Positions 24,712 through 36,325 of a stretch of DNA of 64,000 nt are shown here, piece by piece. The notes under the pieces are model-generated. The model did not search any database and was not told the origin of the DNA. It worked only from the letters and a program-made list of their open reading frames with translations. Positions within the stretch are counted from its first letter, which is position 1. The number at the start of each line of letters is the position of its first letter. The translations under genes were made by a program, and so were the position numbers. The stretch lies in assembly GCF_000001735.4 (NCBI RefSeq), contig NC_003076.8, forward strand, positions 8,060,001 through 8,124,000. The letters run 5' to 3'. The stretch comes from Arabidopsis thaliana (Eukaryota > Streptophyta > Magnoliopsida > Brassicales > Brassicaceae).

Positions 24712-25110
24712 GTAGGTTTATGGAGGATCTTCACATGCATCCACACAAATCTAAGCGCTTGAGTTTAAAGCCTTATTTTTTAAAGAGCTTTGCTCACTGC
24801 ACGGATGTTCAGGTAAGAAATTTTTCATGATCTTTAATTGATAGCTAAAAATGATTCTAGAAATCAAAATTTACTATCTCTACTCAACTAACAATCCACA
24901 ACACAAAATATTACATTCTATCTATCCACAAGAGCTTATGAGTCACTAATGATCCAGATGAACTCTTTAGAGTCAATGGAAAATAATAGTAGATGGGCGA
25001 CACACGCTGTGAAGAAAGACAGAGGGAGGAACCAATGATAAATTAATGTCCATCTCTTATGTAATTTTTTGGATTAAAAATAAAAAATATCTCGCCTGGA
25101 ATTTACCTAG
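24712..25110. repeat. Duplicated upstream block, copy B (left part)
   Basis: Direct repeat of 21492-22169 (shared words listed there). Its homology to copy A stops at the edge of the inserted LINE and resumes on the LINE's far side (about 30480 onward), which dates the duplication before the LINE insertion. Confidence 0.85.
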
Positions 25111-25131
25111 TTTATTGATTTTTAGCTAATG

Positions 25132-26317
25132 TAGACGACGCTCCATTTGCTCTTCCGGCAGAGATCGTGGCACAAGCGGTTGCAGAGAACCGTTTCATTT
25201 TGATGGGACGGCCGGTGATGCCAAGGAGACAAAACATTCGATCGATTGTGGCTTCAATGCCGAGAATCTGGGGTCAGTCAGGGCTGGTCCATGGACGGCT
25301 AATTTCGGGGAATCAATTTCAATTTATCTTCCCATCTGAAGAATCCTTGGATACGGTGATGCGGCGAGGACCATGGGCGTTCAATGACCGTATGTTGATA
25401 CTCCAGCGGTGGTTCCCTACAAATCAACCGCTCATCAATTTCATACCTTTTTGGATACAGATAAGGGGCATCCCTTATCACTATCTCACTCGTGAAGTCA
25501 TTGCACATGTTGGGAGGGCTCTTGGAAACTTGATGGAGGTTGACTTCGGTCTAGAGACAGCGGCTCGTGTGGATTATGTTCGGGTTCAGGTTAACTGGAA
25601 CATCGAAGATCCTCTTCGGTTCCAGCGAAATTTTCAATTTGAGGCCAACGTGAATACTCTCTTACGATTCCGGTTTGAAAGACTAAGGGGATTTTGCGAG
25701 GTATGTGGGATGCTTACTCACGATTCAGGAGCCTGCCTTATTCAGAATGGTGGTGGCGAGGATCTCTCAGATGATGACAATGAGGATGCTGCTCTCCCTC
25801 CTGCAATCAATCAAAATCATGGAGTGATCATTAGGGAGATTGCTGATGATGAAGAGAACGGGGATGCTGCGAAATAGTACCAAATGTTGAAATTCCTGAG
25901 AATGCAGAAGCTATGGAGGACAACACTCCCCTGCGCAATGAACTACCAACCGGTGATGAACTTGATGAACCCCATGGAGCCTACTCAATTTTCAAAGAGG
26001 AAAGGAATATGAGTGAGCTATTTAATCCTATTCCTATCTTTGAGAATGCTACAGGAGACATTCCAGGGAATCCATCCTACCGACGCTTCTCTGCAATCAT
26101 CCAGCCTGATTCGTCCAACATGGATGCATCTCGTGAGCGTCAGTCTGCAATTGCTATGGAGAGAGGTAAACGCAAGCGAGATGATGATCTAGTTCAATCT
26201 GAGGTGAAGGAGACTGAAGGAATCGTGACAAAGGAAGCAGGTGAAGGAAGCTGTTCCTCCGGCAGGAACACCAAGTGCAGAGGCGCGGTGGGCCCTATAC
26301 CACCACTTGCTCCATGA
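25132..26317 (+). pseudogene. LINE ORF1 remnant (DUF4283 plus CCHC zinc knuckle)
   Basis: The frame runs from the truncated left edge to a TAG at 25875-25877. The zinc knuckle CEVCGMLTHDSGAC (Cys-X2-Cys-X4-His-X4-Cys) lies near 25697-25740, preceded by a DUF4283-type domain (RRGPWAFNDRMLILQRW). A shift of one base between about 25800 and 25875 moves the rest to another frame, which continues to the stop at 26315-26317. The N-terminal codons are lost by 5' truncation. ORF1 proteins coat LINE RNA; this copy cannot make an intact one. Confidence 0.85.
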
Positions 26318-29300
26318 TTACAATCTGCTGGAACTGTCAAGGTCTCGGCATAGACCTTACAGTTCGACGCCTCAAGGAGATACAAAGGAGGTATCTCCCG
26401 GACATGATATGCCTACTGAAAACAAAACAAAGGGATGAGAAAATCAAGGAAATAACTTCAGATCTTGGTTATTCTAACTTTGTAACAGTTCCACCACATG
26501 GTATGAGTGGTGGAATTGCTGTTCTTTGGAAAACTTCTGTTTCAGTTTCAGTTCTTTCACTTTCAGCAAACCTTGTAGATACGCAAGTTGAATTCAATGG
26601 AATCAGTTTCTATTTGTCGGTGGTGTATGGTCATCCAAATCCTAGTATGCGAAATGAAGTATGGGAATCCCTAGAAAGAATCTCTTCATCCAGAAGTGAT
26701 CCTTGGCTAACGTTAGGCGACTTCAACGAAATCAAAAACAATGAAGAGAAAAATGGAGGACCACGACGACCTAATCGATCATTTGAAGACTTCAACCGCA
26801 TGATAACCAATTGTGACGTCCATGATTTAAAGTTCATTGGCAACAAGTTCTCCTGGACAGGAAAGCGTTACTCACATAACATTTGGTGCTGTCTTGATCG
26901 TACCATGGCGAATTCAGACTGGATGACATTATTTCCTTCTGCACAGACAAAATTTCTGGATTTTGAAGGATCAGATCACCGACCATTGGTTACCAATTTT
27001 TGCAACACGGTTGACCAGAGAAGAAACCAATTTCGATATGACAGTCGCCTGTTTCACAAAGAAGGATTCAGAGACATGATCTTGGAGAGTTGGGAAGCTG
27101 ACAACACTAGCATGACGCTAAATTCCAGGATTCGTCAAAGTAGAAAGCAAATGGCCGCGTGGAAACGTCGTAATCGTCTCAATGCTTCAATTCGGATTGC
27201 AATGCTCAAAAGAGACCTTAACGACGCTTATACATATGGAAATCGATCTACAGAGGAAATTCATGAAATCACTCTAGGCCTGAATCAAGCTTATAAGGAT
27301 GAAGAACAATTCTGGAAAATCAAAAGCAGGAAGAATTGGGTCAAGTTGGGAGACAGAAACACTAAATACTTCTATGGTGCAACAAAGCAAAGACTTGCTA
27401 GAAACAGAGTTTTAGCAGTGACAGATGATGCTGGAAACATATATAGAGGAGATGATGAAATTGGTGAAGCTGCAGAAGAGTACTTTACAAATCTGTTCAA
27501 GTCCACAAGAGATGAATTTAGAGATAACACAAGCGTCTTCCAAGGTCTACAGGGGAAAGTGACAAATCAAATGAATATGGACCTCCAAAGAATGGTGAAT
27601 GAAGAAGAAATTCAAAAGGCTGTGTTTGATATTGGGCCGGATAGAGCGCCTGGACTAGATGGAATCACTGCAGCATTTTACCAACAATTTTGGCCAGATG
27701 TGAAAGATGCAGTCATTGTTGAAATCCAACGTTTTTTCCGAGAGGGTAACATGCGCGAATCAATGAACCACACCAACATCTGCCTCATTCCATAGAAAGA
27801 TGTCTCTTCAGCGATAGTAGACTTTAGGCCAATTGCTTTATGCAATGTGAGCTACAAAATAATCTCCAAAATCCTTGTCGAACGCTTGAAACACCACCTG
27901 CCATCTATAATTTCAGAAAATCAAGCAGCTTTTATAGGAGGGAGGAACATTATGGACAATGTCATCATTGCAAATGAGATGCTTCACTCACTGAAAAAAG
28001 GAAACGTTGGGCTAATTCCTATATGACGGTTAAGACGGACATCACAAAGGCTTATGACAGATTGGAGTGGGCCTTTCTACGAGAAACAATGCAGAATATG
28101 GGGTTTGACTCGATTTGGATAAATTGGGTAATGCAATGTGTGGAATCAGTCAGCTTCTCAGTTCTAGTGAATGGTTCTCCTAGAGGAATGATAAAGCCAG
28201 AGCGAGGAATCCGCCAAGGTGATCCGTTATCACCATACCTCTTTATACTGTGTGCAGAAGTTCTGAGTAACCTACTCACCAAGGCAGAAGATTTGAATAG
28301 ATTGAAAGGGATGAAAATAAGTACTACAGGACCTGTCATTAATCATTTGCTGTTCGCAGATGATGCTCTATTCTTTTGTCATGCACACCAAAAGTCATGC
28401 AATACTATTATGAGTATTCTTCACGAGTACGAGCAGGTCTCAGGTCAAGCGGTGAATCTGAACAAATCGGCAATCACTTTTGAATCGAGAGTAAAGCAAC
28501 ATGTGAAAACAAGATTGCGTCGCATACTTAATATCCATAATGATGGTGGAGGTGGGAAGTATCTCGGATTGCCTGAACAAATTGGAAGCAGGAAAAAGGA
28601 GATCTTCAGTTATGTCGTGGACAAAGTCAAGCAGAGAACACAAAATTGGTCACACAAGTTTCTTTCAGAAGGTGGCAAAGAAATACTGCTCAAAACTATA
28701 GCAATTGCCTTACCGGTCTACACGATGAACGTTTTCAAGTTACCAAAAGGAACGTGCGATGAAATAAATGGTATATTGGCACAATATTGGTGGAGTAAAA
28801 GCCGTGATAGAAGAGCAATGCATTGGATTTCCTGGAAGAGGATGAGCTTACCAAAAAATGAAGGGGGTCTTGGATTTAAAGATATTGAGAAGTTCAATTT
28901 AGCACTGTTAGGGAAACAAGTATGGAGGATACTTCAATCACCAAACAGTCTCCTCTCAAAGCTACTAAAGGCAAGGTATTTTCCCAACACCAATATTTTG
29001 AACGCTGGACCAGGATACAAGGCTTCTTTTATTTGGAAATCATTGCTGGAAGGAAGAGAACTACTGAAGAATGGTTTGAAGTATCTAATTGGAAATGGTC
29101 AAAACACAAGTGCTTGGCTAGACCCATGGCTACCGTTGCATCCACCGAGACCACCAAATCGATTGGCGGGAACACCGGAAAATCACTACCTTGTGTGCGA
29201 CTTGATGAACGAACAAAGGAACGGATGGAATCTTGATCGGTTGAGAGAAACAGTGATACCTGAAGACATTCACACAATCCTCAACATCAAACTTAGCCCT

Positions 29301-30422
29301 ACAAATTCACCGGACTTACTAGGATGGCACTACAACGATTCGGGATTTTATACTGTGAAATCTGGATATTGGCTCGCAACTCACCTTCCAGGAAACGAAA
29401 CGAATATCATTCCACCTCCGGGACTACACGAGTTCAAAGCGGCCATATGGAAAATGAAGACAGCTCCAAAAATCCAACACTTCATGTGGAGAATCTTGTC
29501 TAATGCGTTGGCAGCAGGTACCATTCTTGCGAGAAGGAATATCATCACCAATTCACAATGTAAACGATGTGGCATAGCGGAAGAGTCAATTGAACATCTA
29601 TTCTTCGACTGTAACTATGTTCGTGACATATGGAGGCACAATGTTGGACTACAAAGGAGTAACTTTAACCCATTTGGAACGTTCACGGAAAAATTCAGAG
29701 CCATCATTGAGTGTTACAACAATCATTACCTCTCTGAGATAGACCGACAATTACCTCTTTGGCTACTGTGGAGAATTTGGAAGAGCAGAAACCTCCTAGT
29801 TTATCAACACAAGGATGGGAACTGGCAGGAAGATATCATCAAGGCAGAGCAAGAAGCGAGAGAATGGGTGGACTGCTGGTTAGACAATCCGAGAAACAGC
29901 ATTACGACCACGAGAACACGACCGTTACTATCAAACTGGCAAAAACCGAAGAGTGGATATGTAAAATGTAACTTTGACTGTAAGTTTCACTCGACCGACA
30001 ACCCCTCTCAAGCAGCATGGATCATGCGCTATTCCAATGGTACGTTTCTATCAGCGGGACACAGTATTGGACAGAGATGCTTCACAACTCTGGAAGTGGA
30101 ACTTCAAGCGCTAGTAATGACGATGCAACAAGCATGGTTAAAAGGTCATAGATACATTATCTTCGAAGGGGACAATCACACAGCTATACAACTAGTTAAC
30201 GGAGAAAAGCGCAACTTCAAAGTCCATAATTGGGTTCGTGAGATCAATGCATGGAAGCAGAAGTTCTTAAGTACAGAATTCCATTGGACGCGAAGACATA
30301 ACAACAAAGCGGCAGATAGAATTGCAAAAGCTCCATTTCCAAATCATGCTACTTTTGAATCTTTCTTCTATGTACCTCAATACATTGTAAACATCCTCCA
30401 TGAGGATCATTGTTCTTCTTAA
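26314..30422 (+). pseudogene. LINE ORF2 remnant (endonuclease, reverse transcriptase, RNase H)
   Basis: The likely start ATG at 26314 overlaps the ORF1 stop (ATGA). An APE-like endonuclease comes first (ITICWNCQGLG, GDFNEI, GSDHRPLV), then reverse transcriptase (RPIALCNVSYKIISKIL, QGDPLSPYLFILC, LLFADDALFF), a zinc-binding segment (CKRCGIAEESIEHLFFDC) and a C-terminal RNase H (FDCKF, EVELQAL, EGDNHTAIQ, AADRIAK). An in-frame TAG at 27793-27795 and a one-base loss at the A-run near 27994-27999 split the reading frame in two. A C-terminal RNase H is typical of plant L1 elements. Confidence 0.9.
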
Positions 30423-30459
30423 TCAATAAAGCAGACGTTAGAAAAAAAAGAAAAGAAGA

Positions 30460-31080
30460 AGCTAATGGCTTAATATAAAAAACAGTTCGATGGAGGAAAA
30501 TAATTGTCTCGCCGGCAAAACCAGTTCCTCAAAATGAAGGAGTTTTGATATTTATTTGAAAACTCACATGGTTCTGAAATGATGTTGGCATTAGCACCTC
30601 TACCAGTAAAATTGTACCAAACCTCCCAAGAGAACCGTGGTTCTGAACCACTGGTTCATGTCTCTGAAATAGCTCATTTCGAACGTATGGCCCAATATTT
30701 ATTTTTGCGGGCAATAATATATACGCGTAGACAATAGACTGGACGTGTTGGCTTTATATCTTGCTTTCGAAGCATTGCTTTATGTAGTTTCCTGAAATTT
30801 TATAGTTTGTGTATTTGTGTGTATGAAATTATGTAGTTTGTGTGTCAAGTGATGTAAAACATTTTGACACATTTTTTCAAACATATAAATTTTTAGACTC
30901 TATATTTGGATTTTATTATTGGGCAATACTATAAATCTAATTCAAGTGTCTAAATTATTTATTTTTCATTATTAAAATTATAAAACTTATTTGAATTCTC
31001 ATTTTTGGATCCTATTGTTGGAGATGTTCTTACCGGCTAAAATATTCCTCATAAGCATATCTATCTCAAGACAACTATGT
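30460..31080. repeat. Duplicated upstream block, copy B (right part) with an insertion
   Basis: It resumes homology to 22310-22640 after the LINE. Relative to copy A it contains about 280 extra bases (roughly 30754-31034), bounded by GGCT on both sides and ending in TTGGAGATGTTCTTA, a word common at MITE ends. A matching left terminus was not found. Confidence 0.7.
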
Positions 31081-31439
31081 TTTTCACTGGACCATGATAT
31101 ATACAAAACCGACTACGATTCTAATTTAAATTAATCGCGATTAAAATTGATTGATTTTGGAGTGGGAATGGGAGATTAACTGACGATTCCGTGTAATGTA
31201 AAGAAAAAAATATAACTCAATTTATTTATTTCTTCTTTTGTTAATATTAAGCAACCAATTACACGTTGACACATGTCAGATTCTCTCTCTCTCTCATTCT
31301 CAAAACTCTCTGAAGAGAACCAGCTCTTCTTTTAATCAGTTTTGATTATTTTTTTTCAATTTAATCAAAGAAAATCTTATGAAAGAGCTTCCATTTATCA
31401 CCATGATGCTCTTATTAATCTCCAAGTTTTGTCTTTTGG

Positions 31440-31603
31440 TTCAAGCAAAGTTCCAATTTTACCCTCTAAAAAATGTCGTCCCGTGGCCGAGAACATCGAC
31501 CAACTCTCATAGCAAACGATGCGTCATATTACGTCCTACTAAATATATGTTGGAGAAAAAGAACGACCAATTACTAGGTTTACTGGGGATAATTATCCCA
31601 TGA
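31440..31603 (+). pseudogene. Decayed stub of a second C2-domain gene
   Basis: The block from about 31447 to 31525 aligns with the start of the intact gene (22761-22850): CCAATTTTACCCTC for CCAATATACCCTC, AAATGTCGTCCCGTGGCCGAGA for the equivalent ATG region, then AACTCTCATAGCAAA(C)GATGC for ATCTCATCGGCAAAGGATATC. A short frame persists (about 74 residues from 31379), but it is not in register with a C2 domain and most of the gene body is missing. It completes the second copy of the duplicated unit. Confidence 0.7.
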
Positions 31604-32968
31604 CTAGATTGTGACAGACTCCTTTAGTTTTCATACAGAAAAGAGTCCTTTAGTTCTATATGTTAGAGTAGTACGTACCATCGTTTTGGCAAGCTTTTTG
31701 AACTATATGTGATTAATTTTGTTTAATTTCTTCGTTTTGATCTTATGATATCAGTCGTTGTACACCTTTATGTTAATAAACCTTTAAAAGAATCCAATGT
31801 ATGTAAATATGCAAACGAAAACCCCGTGAATTTTTTGTTGTACATTGTGCCTAATGGTTTGGTTTAGCCTTCACTAGTTGTCGATGGAGGGGTCGTTCTC
31901 TCATGGTACCATCAATTTGTCGCCTTAGAGTGTGTTCAACGAGTTGAGTACTTGATGACATATGAATTTCATAAATCTAAGGTTGTGGAGAAGTATTGCC
32001 AAAAAAATTAGGAACCTGTCCGAATGCCCATATATTAGGTGTTTACATCAAGGACAAAGAGAAATCATGAAGCATGGACACACATATTTTCAAGGTTCAT
32101 CAGTAGGGCTGTTGGCTATGTTCACATGCAAAAGGAGACCGATTGTATTACGTACTTGGTATGTAATACATGCATAGTTTCATAAAAGTTTGAGCTAATA
32201 AATATCTGAAATATCCGAAACGTAATTATATATATAAAAAATTAATTATTTTATACTTGATGTAATCCAATGATACAATATACAATTATGAATAAAAAAT
32301 ATCAGTTATTTTTAAATCAAAATAACTGAAATACTCAAAATAACCAAAATATCCAAACTATTAGTTATATTTATCAAAACTTAAACTAAAGTTTTTTCGA
32401 ATTTAAACAATTTCTTATTTGTTTTTATAATATTTTGGATACCCAAACCTGACTTAAATATATAAAATACTCGAATGAGGCCTAGAAACCTAAACCAAAA
32501 AACTCGAACACCGAAACGTCGATGATTCTTTTTTTTTGGATATAATGTTAGTTTTAACATGGAAGTAATCTAGAAATCTAAACCCGAAAAGTTTGTTTGC
32601 AAGTTTAAAGGTTAGTAAAATTATCTCGATGGTTTATACTGTTAGTGAGATTTTTTCGAAGTTTAAAGTGTTATCCAATAACAATTTAAAGGTTAAAAAT
32701 GTTATTTTCCCCTAAATATACTAATCGGTAAGATATCCATAGGTAATACCAAAACCAAGAAAGAAAGACCACTAATCTGTTTATACGGTGGAAATTAGTC
32801 CCACGCCTAAAAATCTTGTACTCTTTATTGCAATGTTTTTTTTTTCTTTTCTCGAATATTTCTATAATTCTATATATATATGTATGGAACTTAGCTGTAT
32901 CGGCAAAGCTTTGTGGAACCACAAGTGATTAATTTTGGAGAAAACCACTTCTACCAGAAATTTTTAGC
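31604..32968. other. TPS21 upstream region
   Basis: No intact gene is seen. From about 32200 to 32520 the sequence is rich in ATATCC/GAAAATA words like those near 20800, again resembling decayed transposon sequence. A CACATG E-box is at 32123-32128, and a TATATATATA run (32871-32880) about 90 bases before the ATG is the likely TATA box. MYC2 is reported to bind the TPS21 promoter; that this E-box is the site is inference. Confidence 0.5.
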
Positions 32969-35128
32969 ATGGGGAGTGAAGTCAACCGTCCACTAGCTGA
33001 TTTTCCAGCAAATATCTGGGAAGATCCATTAACTTCTTTCTCAAAGTCTGACCTCGTACGTATATCCTTTTCATATTGAATCATGTCATGTAGTATTTAA
33101 TATTAGTAGCCTACTCTGTGACTATATATTCCATTGCGATATAGGGAACTGAGACGTTCAAAGAGAAGCATAGTACGCTAAAGGAGGCGGTGAAGGAAGC
33201 TTTTATGTCTTCCAAAGCGAATCCGATAGAGAACATCAAATTCATCGATGCTCTATGTCGCCTTGGTGTCTCCTATCACTTTGAGAAAGATATCGTAGAA
33301 CAATTGGATAAGTCATTTGATTGTCTTGATTTTCCTCAGATGGTAAGACAAGAGGGATGCGATTTGTACACGGTTGGAATAATTTTCCAAGTTTTCAGGC
33401 AATTCGGCTTTAAACTTTCTGCCGGTAAAAATACTTATAATATATGAATTATGAACAACACTACACATTTTGCATGGTTTTTTATTTAATCCAAAATTTT
33501 TATTTTTACGTCTCAAGATGTGTTTGAGAAGTTCAAGGACGAAAATGGGAAGTTCAAAGGACACTTGGTGACAGATGCATACGGGATGTTAAGTTTGTAC
33601 GAAGCTGCACAATGGGGCACTCACGGAGAAGACATTATTGACGAAGCTCTCGCTTTCTCACGTTCTCATTTAGAAGAAATTTCGTCTCGGTCTAGCCCTC
33701 ATCTCGCAATTCGCATCAAGAATGCTCTAAAACATCCATACCATAAAGGCATCTCTAGGATAGAAACAAGACAATATATCTCATACTACGAGGAGGAAGA
33801 GTCGTGCGACCCAACATTACTTGAGTTCGCAAAGATAGATTTTAATTTGCTGCAAATATTACACCGCGAAGAGCTTGCTTGCGTCACAAGGTAACAAATA
33901 ATATCATGGCCACTCAACATATATAAACATATTGTCTTGCATAAATTGTTGAAATTCTTTTCATTACATTCCAGGTGGCACCATGAAATGGAGTTTAAAT
34001 CTAAAGTAACATACACAAGGCATAGGATAACAGAGGCATACTTGTGGTCACTTGGAACATATTTCGAGCCTCAATATTCTCAAGCACGAGTTATAACCAC
34101 TATGGCACTAATCTTATTCACAGCGCTTGATGATATGTATGATGCATATGGCACAATGGAGGAACTTGAGCTTTTCACTGATGCAATGGATGAGTATAGC
34201 ATTTGTAACATATAATTTAGGGAGTATTATAAAGGGTAAGGTTGATTTTTTTTTTGATGGTTTTGACTTCTCTCTAACGTAGGTGGCTTCCCGTTGTTCC
34301 TGATGAGATACCGATACCCGATAGCATGAAGTTCATTTACAATGTGACGGTAGAATTCTATGATAAACTCGACGAGGAACTTGAGAAAGAAGGAAGGTCA
34401 GGGTGCGGTTTCCATCTTAAGAAATCAGTTAAGACCAAAAGAATCAACTTTAAGCATATTATTTCTCTATATATCCAAAACTAACTTGTACGCTTCACAA
34501 TCAGTTGCAAAAAACAGCAAATGGATATATGCAAGAAGCAAAATGGTTGAAAAAGGATTACATTGCTACATTTGATGAGTATAAAGAGAATGCAATCTTG
34601 TCTTCAGGTTATTATGCCTTGATAGCGATGACATTCGTGAGAATGACAGATGTCGCAAAACTTGATGCTTTTGAATGGTTAAGCTCACATCCTAAAATTA
34701 GGGTAGCTTCTGAGATAATAAGTCGATTCACAGATGACATTTCAAGCTACGAAGTAAGAACACGTCAAGTTTTTGGAGTCCTAGTACTATATATACGTAT
34801 TTCTCAAGTTGAATACATTTGGTATTTGTAATTGCAGTTTGAACACAAACGGGAGCATGTAGCGACTGGCATTGATTGTTATATGCAGCAATTTGGTGTT
34901 TCCAAGGAAAGAGCTGTGGAAGTGATGGGAAACATTGTTTCAGATGCATGGAAGGACTTGAACCAAGAGCTAATGAGGCCTCACGTGTTTCCTTTCCCTC
35001 TTTTGATGCGAGTTCTTAACCTTTCGCGAGTCATCGATGTATTCTATAGGTACCAAGATGCTTACACCAACCCCAAGCTCTTGAAGGAGCACATTGTTTC
35101 TTTGCTCATTGAAACTATACCCATTTGA
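32969..35128 (+). CDS. TPS21: Sesquiterpene synthase ((E)-beta-caryophyllene / alpha-humulene)
   Basis: Seven exons (32969-33055, 33145-33424, 33518-33890, 33975-34193, 34283-34427, 34505-34753, 34838-35128) give 547 residues, the length of Arabidopsis TPS21. The metal-binding motif DDMYD is at 299-303 and the NSE/DTE-type motif DDISSYEFE at about 445-453. The N-terminus carries an RP(X8)W variant (RPLADFPANIW) and no plastid transit peptide, so it is a cytosolic enzyme using farnesyl diphosphate. TPS21 makes most floral sesquiterpenes in Arabidopsis, mainly in the stigma, under MYC2 control (established). The seven-exon layout is standard for this class. Confidence 0.96.
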
Positions 35129-36325
35129 GAATGACTATCCCAATCCATGGAATTGATTCACTTCAATGATGGTTGGATAGTTATTTTATTTATGTTGTAT
35201 GTTTATTTGTATTCTGGTAGTTACTTTTTTTTTTTTGTATCATTGTTTGTGTACTTTTGTTGGTGAATCCATTTGAATTTGAATTATTATGTATGACTCG
35301 ATTTCTTTCATTACGGTCACATACATATAATCAAGGTGGATAATGGTGTTTCTTGCATTCACAAACCTCAAACTTGGATTTCCCGCCAAGCTCTTCAAAA
35401 AGTACGGTTATACCTCAACCATGTTTTTATAATGATATTTTTGTATAAGTACATGTTTTATGAGCTTTATATGTATTTATCCATTATACTAGTAGCTAGC
35501 TAAATGCACACTTTTTTAGGTAAAATCTACACAACATTAATGCATTATGTAACAAATTTGCATAGCATTCGTAGATAAACATTGCTATGTAAAATATACA
35601 GTCTACGTATCGTTTTGGTAAATCCATCTATCACAATTTTTACGGCTTGAATTCGTCATAATCTGGTAGGATCGACTTTTGCTTTCCCCTAATAATCTGA
35701 AGGGAACGGGTGAAAATGAAATCGAATTCCCACGAGACTTTGCGTAAATAAAGTGATATTAATAGGCATTATACTTTACATTTAGGATATGGTAGGTAAT
35801 TTGTATTTAAGAAAGTGGTGGTGATTTTAAAAACTATGCGTAAATAAAGAGATATTATTATTTGAAATTTCTTAATGCTATCTACATGAATTTCTTAAAA
35901 CCTTTTTAGAAATATAATGTACGTACATGCATATTGCGGACCAAGCATCTTGTAATAACCTTTTAATTTCAACATTCAACAAATCGTAAAATAAATTAGG
36001 CGGAAGTTCCAAAGAAATTCTTTAAAATAGCGGTGCCCAACTCGTCCTTTGAGCTACCAACATAAGTACAGTATATATTAAGACGCCCAATATTTTTCGT
36101 TTGTGCTCTTAAAAAGTCACTGCTTCTGTACGAAACATTGACTATTTACCAGATCATTTAACCACTAACTAAAACAGTACACTGTAACATAGTGTTGATA
36201 TCGTCGACCTATATGTCGTGTCAGATTCATATATCTATGTCTATATATTTGCATACACAAAGTGCCCATATGTGCAACTCTCAAACCTATTTAGAATATT
36301 TTGTTGAAAAAGACGAAGTGAGAAA
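35129..36325. other. Spacer between TPS21 and the second BAHD gene
   Basis: This holds the TPS21 3' UTR and the promoter of the downstream gene. It is AT-rich and no extra gene or mobile element is supported. Confidence 0.55.

Larger units (their letters stand above)
25132..30459 (+). mobile_element. 5'-truncated, inactive L1-type LINE retrotransposon
   Basis: The element holds remnants of two overlapping frames: ORF1 (nucleic-acid binding, CCHC knuckle) and ORF2 (endonuclease, reverse transcriptase, zinc-binding segment, RNase H). It ends in an A-rich tail (30441-30459). The 8-bp AGCTAATG occurs at 25124-25131 and again at 30460-30467, a likely target-site duplication. The 5' end begins inside ORF1 coding sequence (DDAPFALPAEI), so the 5' UTR and first codons are missing, as expected from incomplete target-primed reverse transcription. 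At least two one-base frameshifts and one in-frame stop make it non-autonomous. Confidence 0.9.

Noticed and set aside
25132..30459. The reverse transcriptase/RNase H locus as a novel defence or retron-like system
   Set aside because: Domain order, A-rich tail, target duplication and ORF1 knuckle identify an ordinary plant L1 LINE.
31962..32177. 71-codon frame between the C2 stub and TPS21
   Set aside because: Short, without a recognised domain or splice context; probably chance.
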